NCBI GenBank assembly: GCA_028583605.1
Contig: CM053334.1
Span: 20,412,118 to 20,476,117 of the forward strand
Origin: Dastarcus helophoroides
Lineage: Eukaryota; Arthropoda; Insecta; Coleoptera; Bothrideridae
DNA: 64,000 bases
Reading direction: 5' to 3'
Part shown: positions 47,300-59,274 of the stretch, piece after piece
Layout of the letters: the number at the start of each line of letters is the position of its first letter
Position numbering within the stretch: the stretch's first letter is position 1
Made by a program: the position numbers and the translations under genes
The notes under the pieces: generated by a model
What the model was told of the DNA's origin: nothing
Seen by the model: the letters and a program-made list of their open reading frames with translations, nothing else
Databases searched by the model: none

Positions 47300-49615
47300 T
47301 CTTAATTATTTTAATCGATTTGGCAATTAATTTCCTAGTTTATTTTTTTCAGCGCAATTTTTTGATTAAAAGTTTTATTATTTACATTTATGTTTTGTTA
47401 TTTTTTATGTAGTAAAGCATTTTACACTTTTTTTTGTTATATTACAAGACAAATTTGTTGGAATAATGTTCTATGCTCGCGTAAAGAGCCATCGATATGG
47501 ATGTAAATGTAATATTCATTTATTGAATTAATATCGATATCCATGGTTTGCTATGTGGGGAGTTTAATTTTTAATCATCTGTTTAAGTAGGAAAGTAATT
47601 GTCTGAGCCACCAAAGTAATATTACTTTAAGATTATGTGATGTTTTTAATACGTATATAAAACGAAGATGCCATGAATGCATAGCAACGTATGCAAACTG
47701 AATGTCTTACTTTATTTAATCCGACAAAAGCACACGCTACTTTTTCTTCTATGTTAAGCTTAACAATTTTGTATTTTATTCGAGTGTTAGTTAATTTGAT
47801 TGTGTTTTATTCTGCATTTAAACCAAAATGCAGCGATGTAAATAGTATTATTATTTTTAAGATTTTGTGTAATGACATAATTTGTAATAAAACCTTTTTC
47901 AGGACAACACATTTAAATTCTTTTAATATAGCCTTGAAACCAGTCGAAATTCTTATAAAACTAAATTTCTGAAATGTTTTAATGTTGTCTCAACTAAGCT
48001 GGAAATAATTAAACTTTTTTATAGAATTTAGGCTTGAAAATGAGAAACTACAATTTATCCTGAAATTTTTATAAAAAGTTGAAATTGCAAGAAAAATTTA
48101 AAAGGGTTAATTTTGAGAAAATGTTAAACCCCTAAAAACAACTTTTAGATTTCTGCATTTTCACTCAATATTTTCTGACTGTTTATTTTTCTCGAAATTT
48201 GTAATTTTGCTTGAAACAAATTTTTAAGAAAAGTCGAAATTAACAAAGTTAAAATTTTCAGAAATTGGAAAGTTTGGAATTTCGAGAGAAATGTGAATTC
48301 ATTTAGTATTTGGAAACTAAAACCCAATAAATAAAATTGTTGAACAAATCAGATTTTTTTGGAAAACATAATTCTTTTAATTCATCACAGTGATTACAAA
48401 CCACTGGTCACTGGTTTGTGACAGTGATTCGGTATTTTTGAACGATTCATTACATAATTAAGTAGAGTCCTTTATGTACCATAAGGCATAAATGTCGTTG
48501 GTACAGAGACTGCTACTGCCTCGGAGATGGCTCTTTTATCCCCTAACTTGACTGATATGTTGTATGTAAAAGTGATTATTTTCTAATTCTGGCGTAATAT
48601 AAAAGACGCTAGTTGTGCCCTACTAAGATTTATAAGTTTCTCCAGTAAGGGATTGTGGCTTCGTCCAATCTTCCATATATATTTTCTTTTAGGTTGTTCC
48701 GGTTTTCGTTCCGACAGAAATAACGGTTTTTTTTTTTTTCGGTTTTCGGCTCAATTCCGGTTCGAAGCCCTGGAATTTTCAGAGGTTGGAATTTTCAAAA
48801 AGTCAAAATTTCGAAAAAAGACGAAATTTTCAAAACCAAGTCAAATATTGAAAAGGAAATTTTCGAAAAAGTTCCAACAAATATTCAACAAGGACAAAAG
48901 TTGTAAAATAAAGGTTCAAAAAAAATCAAAATATATCCGAGTAAGTCAGAATTTTGAAGCATTTTCAGAGGGTGAAATTTTCAAGAAGTCAAAATTTCGG
49001 AAAAAGAGGAAATTTTCAAAACTAAGTAAAAATTTTAAGAAAAAGTTTGGAAGTCGAACGAGAAAAGACCGACATTGTGAAAAAAATGGGTCTTTTAAAA
49101 TGAAGAAATTTTCACAATAATAAAAAAATTGAATATACAATTGAACTCTAAAAAATTGGAATTTCCGAAAAACGTGAACCAAGAATTCTTTATCTTTTTT
49201 TCACATAGACGAAGGCGCTAGTAGTTATAGATAAAAATCAATTAAGAGTAAATAATTATCAATATATTTCTTATCACAATACAATACTAATAGAATATCA
49301 CGTTTAAAATATAAATATATGTATATAGTGTATATTGTAAAATTCTACCATATGAAAAATGGAAATTATTGCTATTCTAATTAAATAATTGCACTAAAAG
49401 TTATGTCATTACTTGAGTAATGAACCATTTTACTTGCCACTGAAACTATTTTGCTTTGCTTAAGTGTCCCATTCGGCTACTAATCAATTATCTTAATAAT
49501 TCGTTCCAATTTTACATTCTACCAAAATGCACCATTTTCAAAGACCTTATCACCTAACTGATTATACTGGAGACAGTAAATATAATTTTCCTTCAACCAG
49601 TCAACAGATCCGCCT
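47300..49615. other. Kdm2 3' UTR and convergent intergenic DNA
   Basis: AT-rich DNA between the convergent ends of Kdm2 and the PRR11-like gene. No open frame has protein-like composition. The first kilobase is probably Kdm2 3' UTR. Around 48780-49090, AGTCAAAATTTCGAAAAAG-type words repeat loosely. Confidence 0.6.
47886..47891 (+). terminator. Candidate poly(A) signal for Kdm2 (AATAAA)
   Basis: A canonical AATAAA lies about 590 bp after the Kdm2 stop, with T-rich sequence downstream. It was chosen by position only. Confidence 0.4.
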
Positions 49616-52348
49616 CTAATTGAAGGTTCTCTCTCTGCTAGATCTCGCTATCTGATTTCGCCTGTAAACATCATCAAAACTGTAACCACTCATACGCTTT
49701 AAACGTTTCACCTTTCCTACGGAATGATCATTTAGGATTTTCTTTAAGGTGGAATGGGGACTAAGGGGCACATCATTGGACATATCGGGAAGGCTATTAG
49801 GGGTACCGGATCGGGAGGCTGGACGCAATTTGACCTGTTTCAACATTTCCATCGAAACCACCGGTTGAGAGTGCCTGCGGGCCGGTGACGCTCGATCCTG
49901 AAACGAAATTTTTTGAGAATCACCGCCGATGCAAATTGCCAGACCACTCACAGCTGCTTTCTTTAGTTTAACCTTGAGGATGTCCTCCAGCGAAATAATT
50001 GGTCTAGCGCCCGAATTATTAACGACGTTTTCGCTCTTTTTACTCCTGACAATCTTCAGCTCGTTTTTCTTGACAGGTGGTGGGGGCGGCGGAGGTGGCG
50101 GCGGTGGAGGAGGTAGACACGGTGGTGGGGTAACACAAACGATAGAGGATTTAGGTGTTTCTACTTATAGGCGCCTGCGGATCTTTTATTTGCTGTTTTA
50201 AAATCAAAAATTCTTCTTTGATGTGTTTAAATTCATCGATTTCCTTGCGTAGGGTATCCATTTCCGACCTTAGATTCTCCAGTTTGCATGCGTTCTCTTT
50301 ATTATCGATTATCGTTACTTTAATGAGCTCTAAAGTGTCCGCTAATCCATCCAATTTTTTGTTTAGATTGCTAATTTCTCCTTTATACTGCGCGCATGAG
50401 CAAGGTGCAAAGCAATTGGAAGTCGATAGTGAATTCAGTAGTAGCGTCTGCTGACTTCCTGAGTAGAGTTGGCACATTGACGAAATGCTCTAGAAATTGA
50501 TTAAGAAACAACAAATTAAAAGTCCGAATAAAATCGACGTTTTCAAGTCAAAATTAAAAACATAATTAAAACTTTCCGAAAAATCATTATAAAAAATCGA
50601 ATTTATTAAAGAAAAAATCAAAATTTACAAGAAAATACGGAATTTTGAGAAATAAACCGAAATTTCCAAAAATTTCAAAATGTTTAAAATACAATTCTCA
50701 AAAAATAACTTAAGGAAACCTAGAAAAAACTATGAAATTAGTAGAAAAAGTCCAAATTTTTGAAAAACTCGGCACCTTAGGAAACGTCGAAATTTGGAAT
50801 TGAAAATGTTTAAATAAAACAATATTTTCAAAAACATCAATATCTGAACAAAAATAAAATTTTCAAAAATGTCCAAGAGGGAAAGTTCCTCAAAAAAAGG
50901 TCAAATTAAAAATTGGGCAACACTTTAATAGTCAAAATTTTGAAAAAATCGAAATTTTCAAAAAAATGAAAGAAACTAAAATGTTCAAAAATTTTGAAAA
51001 AACTCGCCCGAAAGTTAAAGCTTCAAAATAAAGACAACATTTCCAAAGAAAATGGAAATTTTTAAAAATAGTCGAACTTGTCAAAAAGTCAAAACTTTGA
51101 GAAAAGTCTGAGGTTATAAAAAAAATTCGAAATAGAAAAATGTAACAGGAAAATCGCGCATTATTCATCCAACAATTACACCAAAACACTTACCCTTTTA
51201 AGAGTGATCCCCAAATGTGAACAAAGATCCATCAACCTCATTGACCATTTTGCAGTGATACGGCTGTACTTCTTTATTTTATTCAAAACTTTCTCAAAAA
51301 TACCCAACGTGGTCTCCGACAAGGTTTCCCTTATATTTATCGGGGTTCTCCTACTTCCGCCATTCCTCCTAAATGTACAGTTAATAGCCCTACCGTACCC
51401 AATTTTATTAGGACTGTATTTATGAATTTTCAGAGCCCCCAGGTGCTTCCTCCTCGGTGGTAAATAGCAGGAAAACTTATGAGAATTAAACGTATTTTCG
51501 CAATTAGTATTTTTCACCAAAATTTCAGGCGAAAGCGGATAGAATTTAATCTTCGTTTCTCTCAGGGTTTCATCTTCAGATATATTTTGCGTGGGGCCGA
51601 TGGGGGTCGACGATGTTTTGGAAGTTAGCAAATTCGCATTGAAAAACGAAAATTCGCCGATACTGGGCGCGTTTAAATGGGCCTCCAAGCGTGTTTCTTT
51701 TTCCCGTAAATATGGATTGATATTGTAGGAATTTTTACTACTACAGGCCTGAAATTGTACCTTTTTAGTTTCAGTTGAGTCCGCCCCTGCCTTTTCTTGT
51801 TTTGGTACTTCTATGTTCGCGTATTCAGTTTGTGTTTCGCTAGTAGATTTTTTTGAATCATTCAAGCTATTCTGTGCAGTAGTTTGAGTGCCCACGCAAG
51901 TAGTTAAAGCATCCCTCACAGAGGCGGCCGATTCCGGTCTAATATCCGATAGAGAGCGATTGAGTTTAATTATTGGCGAATTTAAATTATTACGTATGAA
52001 TGTAACAGAAGTACTCTGGTTTATTGGGGTTTTGAACACGGGCGAATCTAAGCTACCTTGTGATTGGAATAAGATATTTAAATTACTAACATTAAACGTA
52101 GAAGAACTACAACCCCTTAATTTGTTCACCGGGGTTGTACAAATAGGATCAAATTCATCTAACCTGGAGCTTATGTTAGGCGTTGATAAGTGACTGCTAC
52201 AGTTTAAGGAATCATTTGCGGGGCAGGTTCTCGGTAGGTCTTCTAAATCTAGCGATAAATCCAGCTGTTTTTCATCAGTTTCGTCAAGCTGTTCACTGCC
52301 AGTTTTAAGAACTTTCCTGCTTTTGCGTAACTTCTTGCGTTTTGGCAT
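49616..52348 (-). CDS. PRR11: PRR11-like proline-rich, coiled-coil protein
   Basis: Three minus-strand exons, 52348-51194, 50489-49952 and 49897-49616 (TAG at 49618-49616), give about 657 aa. Exon 1 is a long Ser/Thr-rich, probably disordered region with many SP/TP sites. Exon 2 has a Cys-rich patch, a coiled coil (LNKKLDGLADTLELIK onward), a KEN box in DNKENACKL, an 11-proline run, and LEDILKVKLKK. Exon 3 carries VSMEMLKQVKLRP. The paired (D/E)xLxxVxLK motifs beside a poly-proline run are the signature of vertebrate PRR11, a cell-cycle-regulated protein reported to act in S/G2 and on actin/chromatin organisation. This homologue is much longer than the roughly 360-aa human protein, mainly at the N-terminus. 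The start is the first ATG after an in-frame stop. Exon 2 has one surplus base at 50158-50160. Confidence 0.78.
50158..50160 (-). other. Apparent 1-base insertion in PRR11-like exon 2 (A3/T3 run)
   Basis: Removing one A joins KDPQAPISR directly to TPKSSIVCVTPPP. The exon is 538 nt where phase needs 537. An intron here is less likely because no donor/acceptor pair fits. Confidence 0.8.
50490..51193. other. Intron 1 of the PRR11-like gene
   Basis: AT-rich with AAAATTTTCAAAAA-type words. No exon is seen. Confidence 0.7.
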
Positions 52349-52782
52349 ATTTAACTATAACGAAGACAATTCAATTCGGGTTTCCAAATTTAATATCGAA
52401 CCTACCTAGTAAATATTTGTTGCTGAAATTTTTTTCCAATGTTTTTGCCATTTAAACCTGACATTTCGGGTTCCGTTGTTTTTCAAACTCGCTGCCACCA
52501 CACAAAACAGGTCATGGCGTTGCCAACATTAATAATTAAAGGTCTGTTCACGCGAAAAGATAAATGAAGAAATAACAGACAAAATAATTGATGTTTAAAA
52601 TAATAATCATGTATCTTTGTGTACTTGCTTTGTAATAAAATTCTACGTCCTCAAATCTTTTAAGAGCTTGTCGTCTTTGCATTTTCCAACGTAGTTCATA
52701 TCTATCGATCATAGAGGAACTAAGGAAGCATAAGTAGGAAAGAAGAAGCGTTTTGTGTTTTAATGTTGGTATGTTGCTGTCA
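52349..52782. promoter_or_regulatory. PRR11-like 5' flank
   Basis: This is the proximal part of the divergent spacer between the PRR11-like gene and Br140. A 52802-52548 minus-strand open frame is short, lacks recognisable motifs and is not called as a gene. Confidence 0.4.
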
Positions 52783-53428
52783 GCTGTGACTATAGAACAC
52801 AACCAAACAGTGTTGCCAGTGGTAGCAGAATTCCGCTATTGGTAGCGACTTCTGAGGCATTTAGCGGCGTAGCGGACGGACGACGATAAAGTAGCGGAAT
52901 TTTGAGGGCGCCCAAATTTTTACATTTTATTTTTAAAAACGAGTCAAGGGTAAATAAACTAGTTGTTGAAAAACTTTACACAACGATTTATTCAATGGTG
53001 CCATCTGGCAGAGAGCAATTAACAACAATTTTACGTGTAGAAAGTCAATCACAATCATTGCAGAAATCCTTAGAAAATTTAATTTTTATTTTTTCTATAA
53101 AAAATATGTATTTCCTCGAAGATACTTGTTACCTGACGACCTGACGACTTTGAAGCCGTTTAAAATAGCTCTCAGCTAGAGTGGTAGTTCCTTTTTAGTC
53201 TTAGTTTAGCAATCTTTATTTTAAAGGTAAACGAAAGGTTTTTTATATCTTTGGCTTTAATTATCCCCCAAAGGTAAAAAAATATATTTATCCTTCAAGG
53301 TTAAGTTTTTTTGTAGAATTCTCTACCCTTTTTATGTTGGGTAGCGGCCGGTAGCGGAATTTTAGAGATCCAGGTAGCGACATTTGGCACTTGAACCACT
53401 GGCAACACTGGCTGTGACTATAGAACAC
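52783..53428. mobile_element. Non-autonomous TIR element flanked by an 18-25 bp direct repeat
   Basis: Ends CAGTGTTGCCAGTGG (52808-52822) and its exact complement (53396-53410) bound about 600 bp without a transposase frame. GCTGTGACTATAGAACAC is present on both sides (52783-52800 and 53411-53428), with weaker identity seven bases further. Subterminal words GTAGCGGAATT occur near both ends in the same orientation. The family is undetermined. Confidence 0.75.
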
Positions 53429-53628
53429 CACTAAATTAATGTCATAATTGTTTGTGTTGTATGTCAATAAACAATTCAAAAAAATTGTGTCAATATTAAA
53501 AGAAACTACGGTATAGTCGATGAGGGTTCAAAATAAACGTGTATTACGCTCAATTTTTAATTAAAAGACGCGCTGTCAGCGTTTCCTGTTTTAAATTTGT
53601 GGCCGAACATCGCCACATAACCTCGACA
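53429..53628 (+). promoter_or_regulatory. Br140 proximal promoter and 5' UTR
   Basis: Only 200 bp separate the TIR element from the Br140 start codon, so the core promoter must lie here, or inside or beyond the element. No definite core motif was assigned. Confidence 0.4.
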
Positions 53629-56600
53629 ATGGGAATCGATTTCGATATCTTAGAACATTGTAAGAAAGTTCGAGCTGACCACGGGCCCCCGTACACTTGC
53701 CCGGTTGAGAAATGTTCTCGAAGTTATAAGTCGGTGTGCGGTTTGCAGTATCACCTTAAAAGTTACGATCATGATAACCCGACGCCTCTGCCTCCGTCTG
53801 CGCCGACGACACCCAAAAACAAGAAAGGGGGTCGTACCAGAGGTACCCCGTCAGTTTCTAAGTCTACGCCGGCGGTGCCCGAACCTATGACGTTCGAGGA
53901 AGCGCAGAAAATGGTCCAGTTTGAAGCTAATGGACAAATTGTTCGATGGAACATTAATGATCCAGTTGGAGGTTCTTTCGAAGGAAGATTTCCCCGATGA
54001 GAAAGCGCCAGAAGCTAAACCATTGCACCCGCCGGCACAAGGTATATTGGTGTTATAAGTATTATCATAGAGTAGTACTCTGTAGTATAATATTGATGAT
54101 TCACTTCAGCCTCAGTTTTTAAACACTATGTTTACGATTGTTGTAAATTTTGATATTCCGCTAATATTATTTAATTTGTTAGAAACGCATTTGCAATTGC
54201 CGGAAGCAAGTTTTAAAGAGTTGGAAAATTATAATATTTGCGATGCTCCCCCAAGACCTAACGCTTATATACGATTTATTGAAAAAAGCACAGAGGAATT
54301 GGACGGTGAGGTGGAGTATGATGTGGATGAGGAAGATACCGCCTGGTTGTCAATTATGAATCAAAAAAGGGAGGCCGCTGGTCTTAATCCAGTGTCTGTT
54401 GATTCTTTGGAATTGTTGATGGATCGTCTTGAAAAAGAATCGTACTTTCAGGTGAGAGAATGCAAGTTGGTACGTTGGTTGACCAATAAGCTGTAATTAG
54501 TAAATTTAATGTAAAAATGGATTGATCAGGTATAATTCTGACTCTTAGGGGTTTTACACCACAAACTGTATGAATATAGGTAGATGAAATTAAATGGTTT
54601 AAAAACAAATTCAATAATGCTTAATATTCCTACAGGGAACACATTTAATAGAATATGTATTCTATTAAATGTGTAGAATATACTATTAAATATATTCTCC
54701 GTAGGCATCAGTGAATGGCCATACAGGAGCGGTAGTTGATGATGATGCCGTTTGCTGCATTTGCATGGATGGGGAATGTCAAAACACAAACGTTATCTTA
54801 TTTTGCGATATGTGTAATCTCGCTGTACATCAAGATTGTTATGGGGTTCCCTACATCCCCGAAGGGCAGTGGCTTTGCAGAAGGTTCGTACACAAGATTC
54901 TTAATTAGGGAACTTCCTTCGTTTTTTCATTAATTAATATGAAACATATTGTCTTTCTTAGGTGCCTGCAGTCCCCCAGCAGAGCAGTCGATTGCGTCCT
55001 GTGCCCAAACCAAGGTGGAGCTTTCAAACAAACCGATAGAGGGCACTGGGCCCACGTTGTCTGCGCATTATGGATACCTGAAGTTAGATTCGCTAATACA
55101 GTCTTTTTAGAACCTATAGGTAATCTTGAGGTTGTTGCTGTTCACATTTTTTTGGTTCAATTTTGATAAATACTTTTCAAAACTTGTGCGTTCAATTTTT
55201 GTTTAGAATTAGTCGCTTTTGTAGAAAAAACAGTTTATGATGGGAATTCTTTGTTACCAGATTCCATAGAAACTATACCAGCTGCGAGGTGGAAGCTGAC
55301 TTGTTACGTTTGCAAACAAAGGGGAGTTGGAGCGTGCATTCAGTGTCACAAAAATAATTGTTATTCGGCGTTTCATGTGACTTGCGCTCAGCAAGCCGGT
55401 TTGTATATGAAGATGGATACCGTGAAAGATGGTGGGGAATCGCAGCCCGTTTTAGTACAGAAGATCGCCTACTGCGACGCCCACGCCCCTGCAGATTTCG
55501 GTAACGTAATTCATACATTACAAAACGCTAGAAATATGTCACGAAAAACCTAAGCTGCCATCATACTTAACGCATTTCATGTTTACAATAAAGTAACGTT
55601 TTTATCTCAGGTGAATCAAAAAAGGAAGACTGCGCGCCAAAAAATGAAACAGGCTAGAAAGATGTTGGCCAAAAAACGAACCAGCGCTCCAGTAATTCTA
55701 ATTCCAACCATACCGCCAGATCGCATACAGGAAATAGCCTCTTTGGTCACAATTCCCAAAAAATCCCAATTTATTCAACGCTTGATAGCCTATTGGACCT
55801 TGAAACGCCAGTTTAGAAACGGAGTTCCGCTTCTCAGACGCCTGCAGAGCGCCCAAGGTGGAACCAGAGATACCTCCACCGGCGACGTGGACACTTTGGA
55901 GCTTCTACGACAACTTAAATACTTGGCAGTGCTTAAGACAGGATCTTGAGCGCGCTCGGCTGTTATGCGAGTTGGTCAGAAAGAGGGAAAAGACGAAGTT
56001 ACTGCTGACGAAACAGATCGAGAAAGTTTATAATGTGAAATTGAAACCTTTAGAGAGCAGTTTGATGAATGTTTTGAATTTGGTCGCGGCTAAAGACACC
56101 AATGAGATCTTTAGCGAACCGGTCGACTTGGAGGAGGTTCCGGATTACACCACCGTTGTATCAGAACCGATGGATCTGAGCACCATGAAGGAAAAGCTTC
56201 AAAAGGGAATGTACCCTGATTTGGCGGCCATGGAGAAGGATTTCGATTTGATGATCGCCAACTGTTTGGCTTACAACAACAGAGATACAGTTTTTTACAG
56301 GTTGGTACGGTTGATCTGTCTTTGGTGAAAGTTTACCTTGTACTTTAGGGCGGCCATTAAAATGAGAGATCTATGCGGGGTTATTTTTCGACAAGCTAGA
56401 AAAGAACTGGAAGCTTCTGGACTTCTAAACGAAAACAAGGGAGGAACCCAGGCGAGCGCCCCAAGTGAGGAGTCGCTTGCTTCCGAGATAGACAGAGAAC
56501 TGGAAAATATACATGTGAGTGTTGTCAATAAATTGAGTCAGTTATCAATAAATTGACTAAGTTGTCAATAAATTGAGTGAGTTGTCAATAAATTAAGTGA

Positions 56601-59274
56601 GTTGTCAATAAATTGAGTGAATGTTGTCAATAAATTTCAACTCAAGTCAGTGACTTATATAAATTTTAAGCAATTTTATGCTTCGTTTTAAGTATTACTT
56701 CAAATTTGGTAATCTGCTGGTTTATTTTAGAACTTAAACGGGGCTGATAAGATTGCTAAACTCGAGGATCTTCTGATCAAGAGTCAGGCGCTGAAGCATG
56801 GCTTGGCTCGTGCCAAACGAGTCAAGCAGGTGCGAAGCGAGTTGACCAAAGCAAAAAGGAGTTTGGCCAGCGCTGAAAGCTCACAGTCTGAGTTAGAGGG
56901 TGAAAACAACGAGACTAAAACTGTATCAACAGGTAACTATAGTCTTGGGGTAGATCGATGCCTTTTAGAAATGAAAATTTGTATTTTTTTCCCTAAAATA
57001 TCAGTTTTGCATTTTTAAACTTTTTTTTCTAACGTTTACAAGCTCATTTGACTTTTTGTAGAAATTTTCAATTTATATTTGAAAGTTTAACGTTTTTTAT
57101 TATTTTTTTTAATTTAAGAATCAATTTCATTTCATTTCTTTGACCCTGTTTGGAAATAGATACATTTTTTAAATATTTCCAAATTCGGTCGAAGAATTGT
57201 TTAATGAAATTGATTCTATGTTTTTGACCAAAAGTCTAAAAAGAAGAATAAATTTTGATATTTTCAGAAATGTCGTATTTTCTCACAGTTTAACAGTTAT
57301 TACTTTGTTTAAAGTCTTTGATTTTAAACGAGATTTTTTATTATAGTTTCAATATCAAAAATTGGTAATTTTTTTCAAATTGTGTGTAAAATTGGAATTT
57401 TTCGCAAATTTTTAGTTTTTTTCCAAGTTTCGATCCTCAATTCAAAATAATGACTTTGAATCAAAATTTCGCAGTTTTCTAGGCATTTTGACTTTTTTTC
57501 TCTATCTTTAAGGCACTGATTTTGTGGAAATGTTGTCTTTTTTGGAGAATTTAGAAGTTTTTTTCCTAAATTTCGAACTTTGTGAAATTTCGATTATATT
57601 CCCGAAAGATAAGGTCTCATTTCCGAAAGATTCGGTTTAATTTCCAAAAGGTTCGATTTTATTTCCGAAATTTAGAGCTTTTGTAATCGAATTCCGGGTT
57701 GTTATCACACCCGAACGTTCCTCGTGGCTACCTACCCATCAGGACTCTCCGCATGTATCCATCCAAAATTTTTATCTAAATGCAGTAAATTATTCCAGAG
57801 TCATCTCCAAGTGGTGTTAATAGAAGGACCGCCGTTTTGCTCACTAGAAAAGCTCAGGCTTCCGCTAAGAAGCCAAATGACTGAGAAAGAGCCCGAAACC
57901 CTAAAGTAAGTTAACTCGAGTGACTTGTGCCAGTTGATGATCGTACTATTTCATGCAGGAAAAAGAAAGGGAAGCAAAAAAAGTCGACCGCGACAGAACC
58001 CCAGGATTCGACCAATGAAAAACAGGATTCGGTGCCCGATAGTTTCCGTGTGTACAGAGCGGGGCATCAAACTTCCGGCGACGAACACAGCGATAGCGGG
58101 AGCAGTTTATCAACGTGTTACTCCCGAGAATTGAGCGAAGTCGAGTCCGATGACAGTGACTCTTCGGATACGTTGGATCCCGAAGTTTTGAATCAAATAG
58201 TCGAGGGCAGCGGGGAGAAACTGGTGCTAAAGCCGCTGCAGTTGGTCTGGGCGAAATGCAGGGGTTACCCGTGGTATCCCGCTCTGATAATTGATCCCAA
58301 AAATGCCCAAAGGTGCGCTCGATTCTTGAGTTAGTTTAACACATTTGGTGCTACACACAGTTTGTTGTTTTTCCCTGCAAGGCCAACTTATATGAACCCC
58401 TTAACGCACAGTTTTTTTGAAAAAAAAACAAATGTTTTAAATTTTGCATTGTTATTTTCAATTTTGGATTATGTTAGATAATTTTAGTGGAATAGACTGG
58501 CCCTTGGTTATATTCAAAAATTGAAATACAAATTTTGTTCCCTATCGAAACGCGTTAGAACAACCTTTATTGGGTTTTTTAATCTTTCTTGGTTTCAGGG
58601 GATAAAATTTGTATTTCAATATTAGATAATGAAAATTACCGCAGCATAGAATATAACAGTTTCTTGAATTATCTCGAGTATGCACAGTTTGGCTTGTTTA
58701 GCGCGCTTGAACTAACTCAGGCATGTACGTTAACTGGGTTAATATAATATATAAAAATAATTAGCATTTTACCACTCCCTGACGTGCAAAATAAGACGCC
58801 AACTACGAGTTATCTCGTTGGCAGCGAATGTGTTAAGTTCATTTAGCATTTTCGCGGCCCGTTTTGGGAAATTTTTAGTAAATACCGGAACAATTTTATA
58901 ACGTTCAGGGTCAAGTTTGTTTTGTTTTCAGGTTACGTCCACATGGGGGTTCCGTTACCTTCTCCCCCGGCTGACGTCCTGGCTTTATCATCGAATTACG
59001 ACTGAGCAGGTTTACTTGGTTCTGTTTTTTGATGCCAAGAGGACCTGGCAGTGGTTACCTTCAGAAAAATTGGAGATTTTAGGGATAGATCCTGAAAGAG
59101 ATGAATCTAAGGTGAGGGGATATGATTTTGGTGAACAATACAAGTGATAATGTTTGGTTTTAGATTAATGAGTCACGGAAGGCTGCCGATAGGAAGGCGG
59201 TGAAAAAGGCATATGAGAACGCTCAGCAGTATTTGCTCCAAATTACAGAATCCACGGAGAACGAAACTACCTAA
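53629..59274 (+). CDS. Br140: Bromodomain/PHD-finger protein Br140 (BRPF family)
   Basis: BRPF proteins scaffold MOZ/MORF-type (fly Enok) histone H3 acetyltransferase complexes. Twelve exons join in phase: 53629-54041, 54183-54451, 54705-54883, 54962-55119, 55261-55505, 55611-56300, 56349-56514, 56731-56932, 57799-57905, 57959-58312, 58932-59111, 59164-59274; about 1022 aa. Order: C2H2 finger (CPVEKC to HLKSYDH); EPL-like block DAPPRP to [13 protein letters not shown]1 ([11 protein letters not shown] to WLCRRC), zinc knuckle and extended PHD (to QQAGLYMKM); helical MOZ-binding region; bromodomain with acetyl-lysine Asn in LAYNN; PWWP with YPWYPALI. The start MGIDFDI matches BRPF1 MGVDFDV. The end of exon 5 uses a weak donor (GTAATT) chosen for phase. 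Five surplus bases (about 53963, 55924, 57876, 58301, 59000) break the frame as written. Confidence 0.96.
53962..53963 (+). other. Apparent 1-base insertion in Br140 exon 1 (CC)
   Basis: Dropping one C turns NINDPVGG into [18 protein letters not shown], which aligns with the BRPF1 segment DNLDVVSEDEE. The exon length agrees with phase only after this. Confidence 0.85.
54639..54674. repeat. 36-nt perfect palindrome in Br140 intron 2
   Basis: Arms ACACATTTAATAGAATA and TATTCTATTAAATGTGT surround a 2-nt centre, ending 30 bp before the exon-3 acceptor. A partial repeat of the arm follows (AGAATATACTATTAAAT). Confidence 0.9.
55923..55924 (+). other. Apparent 1-base insertion in Br140 exon 6 (TT)
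   Basis: LLRQLKY continues as [18 protein letters not shown] only if one T is dropped. Human BRPF1 reads [18 protein letters not shown]. The exon is 690 nt where phase needs 689. Confidence 0.9.
56515..56636. repeat. 20-bp minisatellite at the start of Br140 intron 7
   Basis: GTTGTCAATAAATTGAGTGA repeats about six times, beginning within the donor site itself (CAT then GTGAGTGTTGTCAATAAA). Confidence 0.9.
56933..57798. other. Br140 intron 8
   Basis: AT-rich with TTCGATTTTATTTCCGAAA-like words near 57590-57670. No gene is seen. Confidence 0.6.
57875..57877 (+). other. Apparent 1-base insertion in Br140 exon 9 (AAA)
   Basis: [21 protein letters not shown] needs one base removed to continue [14 protein letters not shown] across the next junction. 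As written, TGA follows three codons later. Confidence 0.85.
58299..58303 (+). other. Apparent 1-base insertion in Br140 exon 10 (A5 run in the PWWP domain)
   Basis: With A4 the PWWP reads [19 protein letters not shown], aligning with human [20 protein letters not shown]. With A5 it reads [10 protein letters not shown] and loses phase with exon 11. Confidence 0.9.
58490..58630 (+). repeat. Dispersed foldback element copy in Br140 intron 10
   Basis: Short arms CAAAAATTGAAATACAAATT and AAATTTGTATTTCAAT flank TATCGAAACGCGTTAGAAC and CTTTCTTGGTTTCAGGGGAT, the truncated form also seen at 19.2 kb. Confidence 0.75.
58996..59003 (+). other. Apparent 1-base insertion in Br140 exon 11
   Basis: [11 protein letters not shown] must shift by one base to reach [19 protein letters not shown]. 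The exact surplus base within these eight is undetermined. Confidence 0.85.

Noticed and set aside
49929..50201. Plus-strand frame with a run of 13 Gly
   Set aside because: It is the antisense of the poly-proline stretch in the PRR11-like exon 2.
52548..52802. 84-aa minus-strand frame upstream of the PRR11-like gene
   Set aside because: It is short, overlaps the flanking duplication of the TIR element and has no recognisable motif.
52783..53428. Assignment of the TIR element to hAT or another superfamily
   Set aside because: The CAGTG-type end is suggestive, but the 8-bp target duplication expected of hAT is absent and no transposase is present.
53629..59274. Br140 as a decaying pseudogene
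   Set aside because: Splice sites, phases and all zinc, bromodomain and PWWP residues are intact, and the only defects are +1 single bases.
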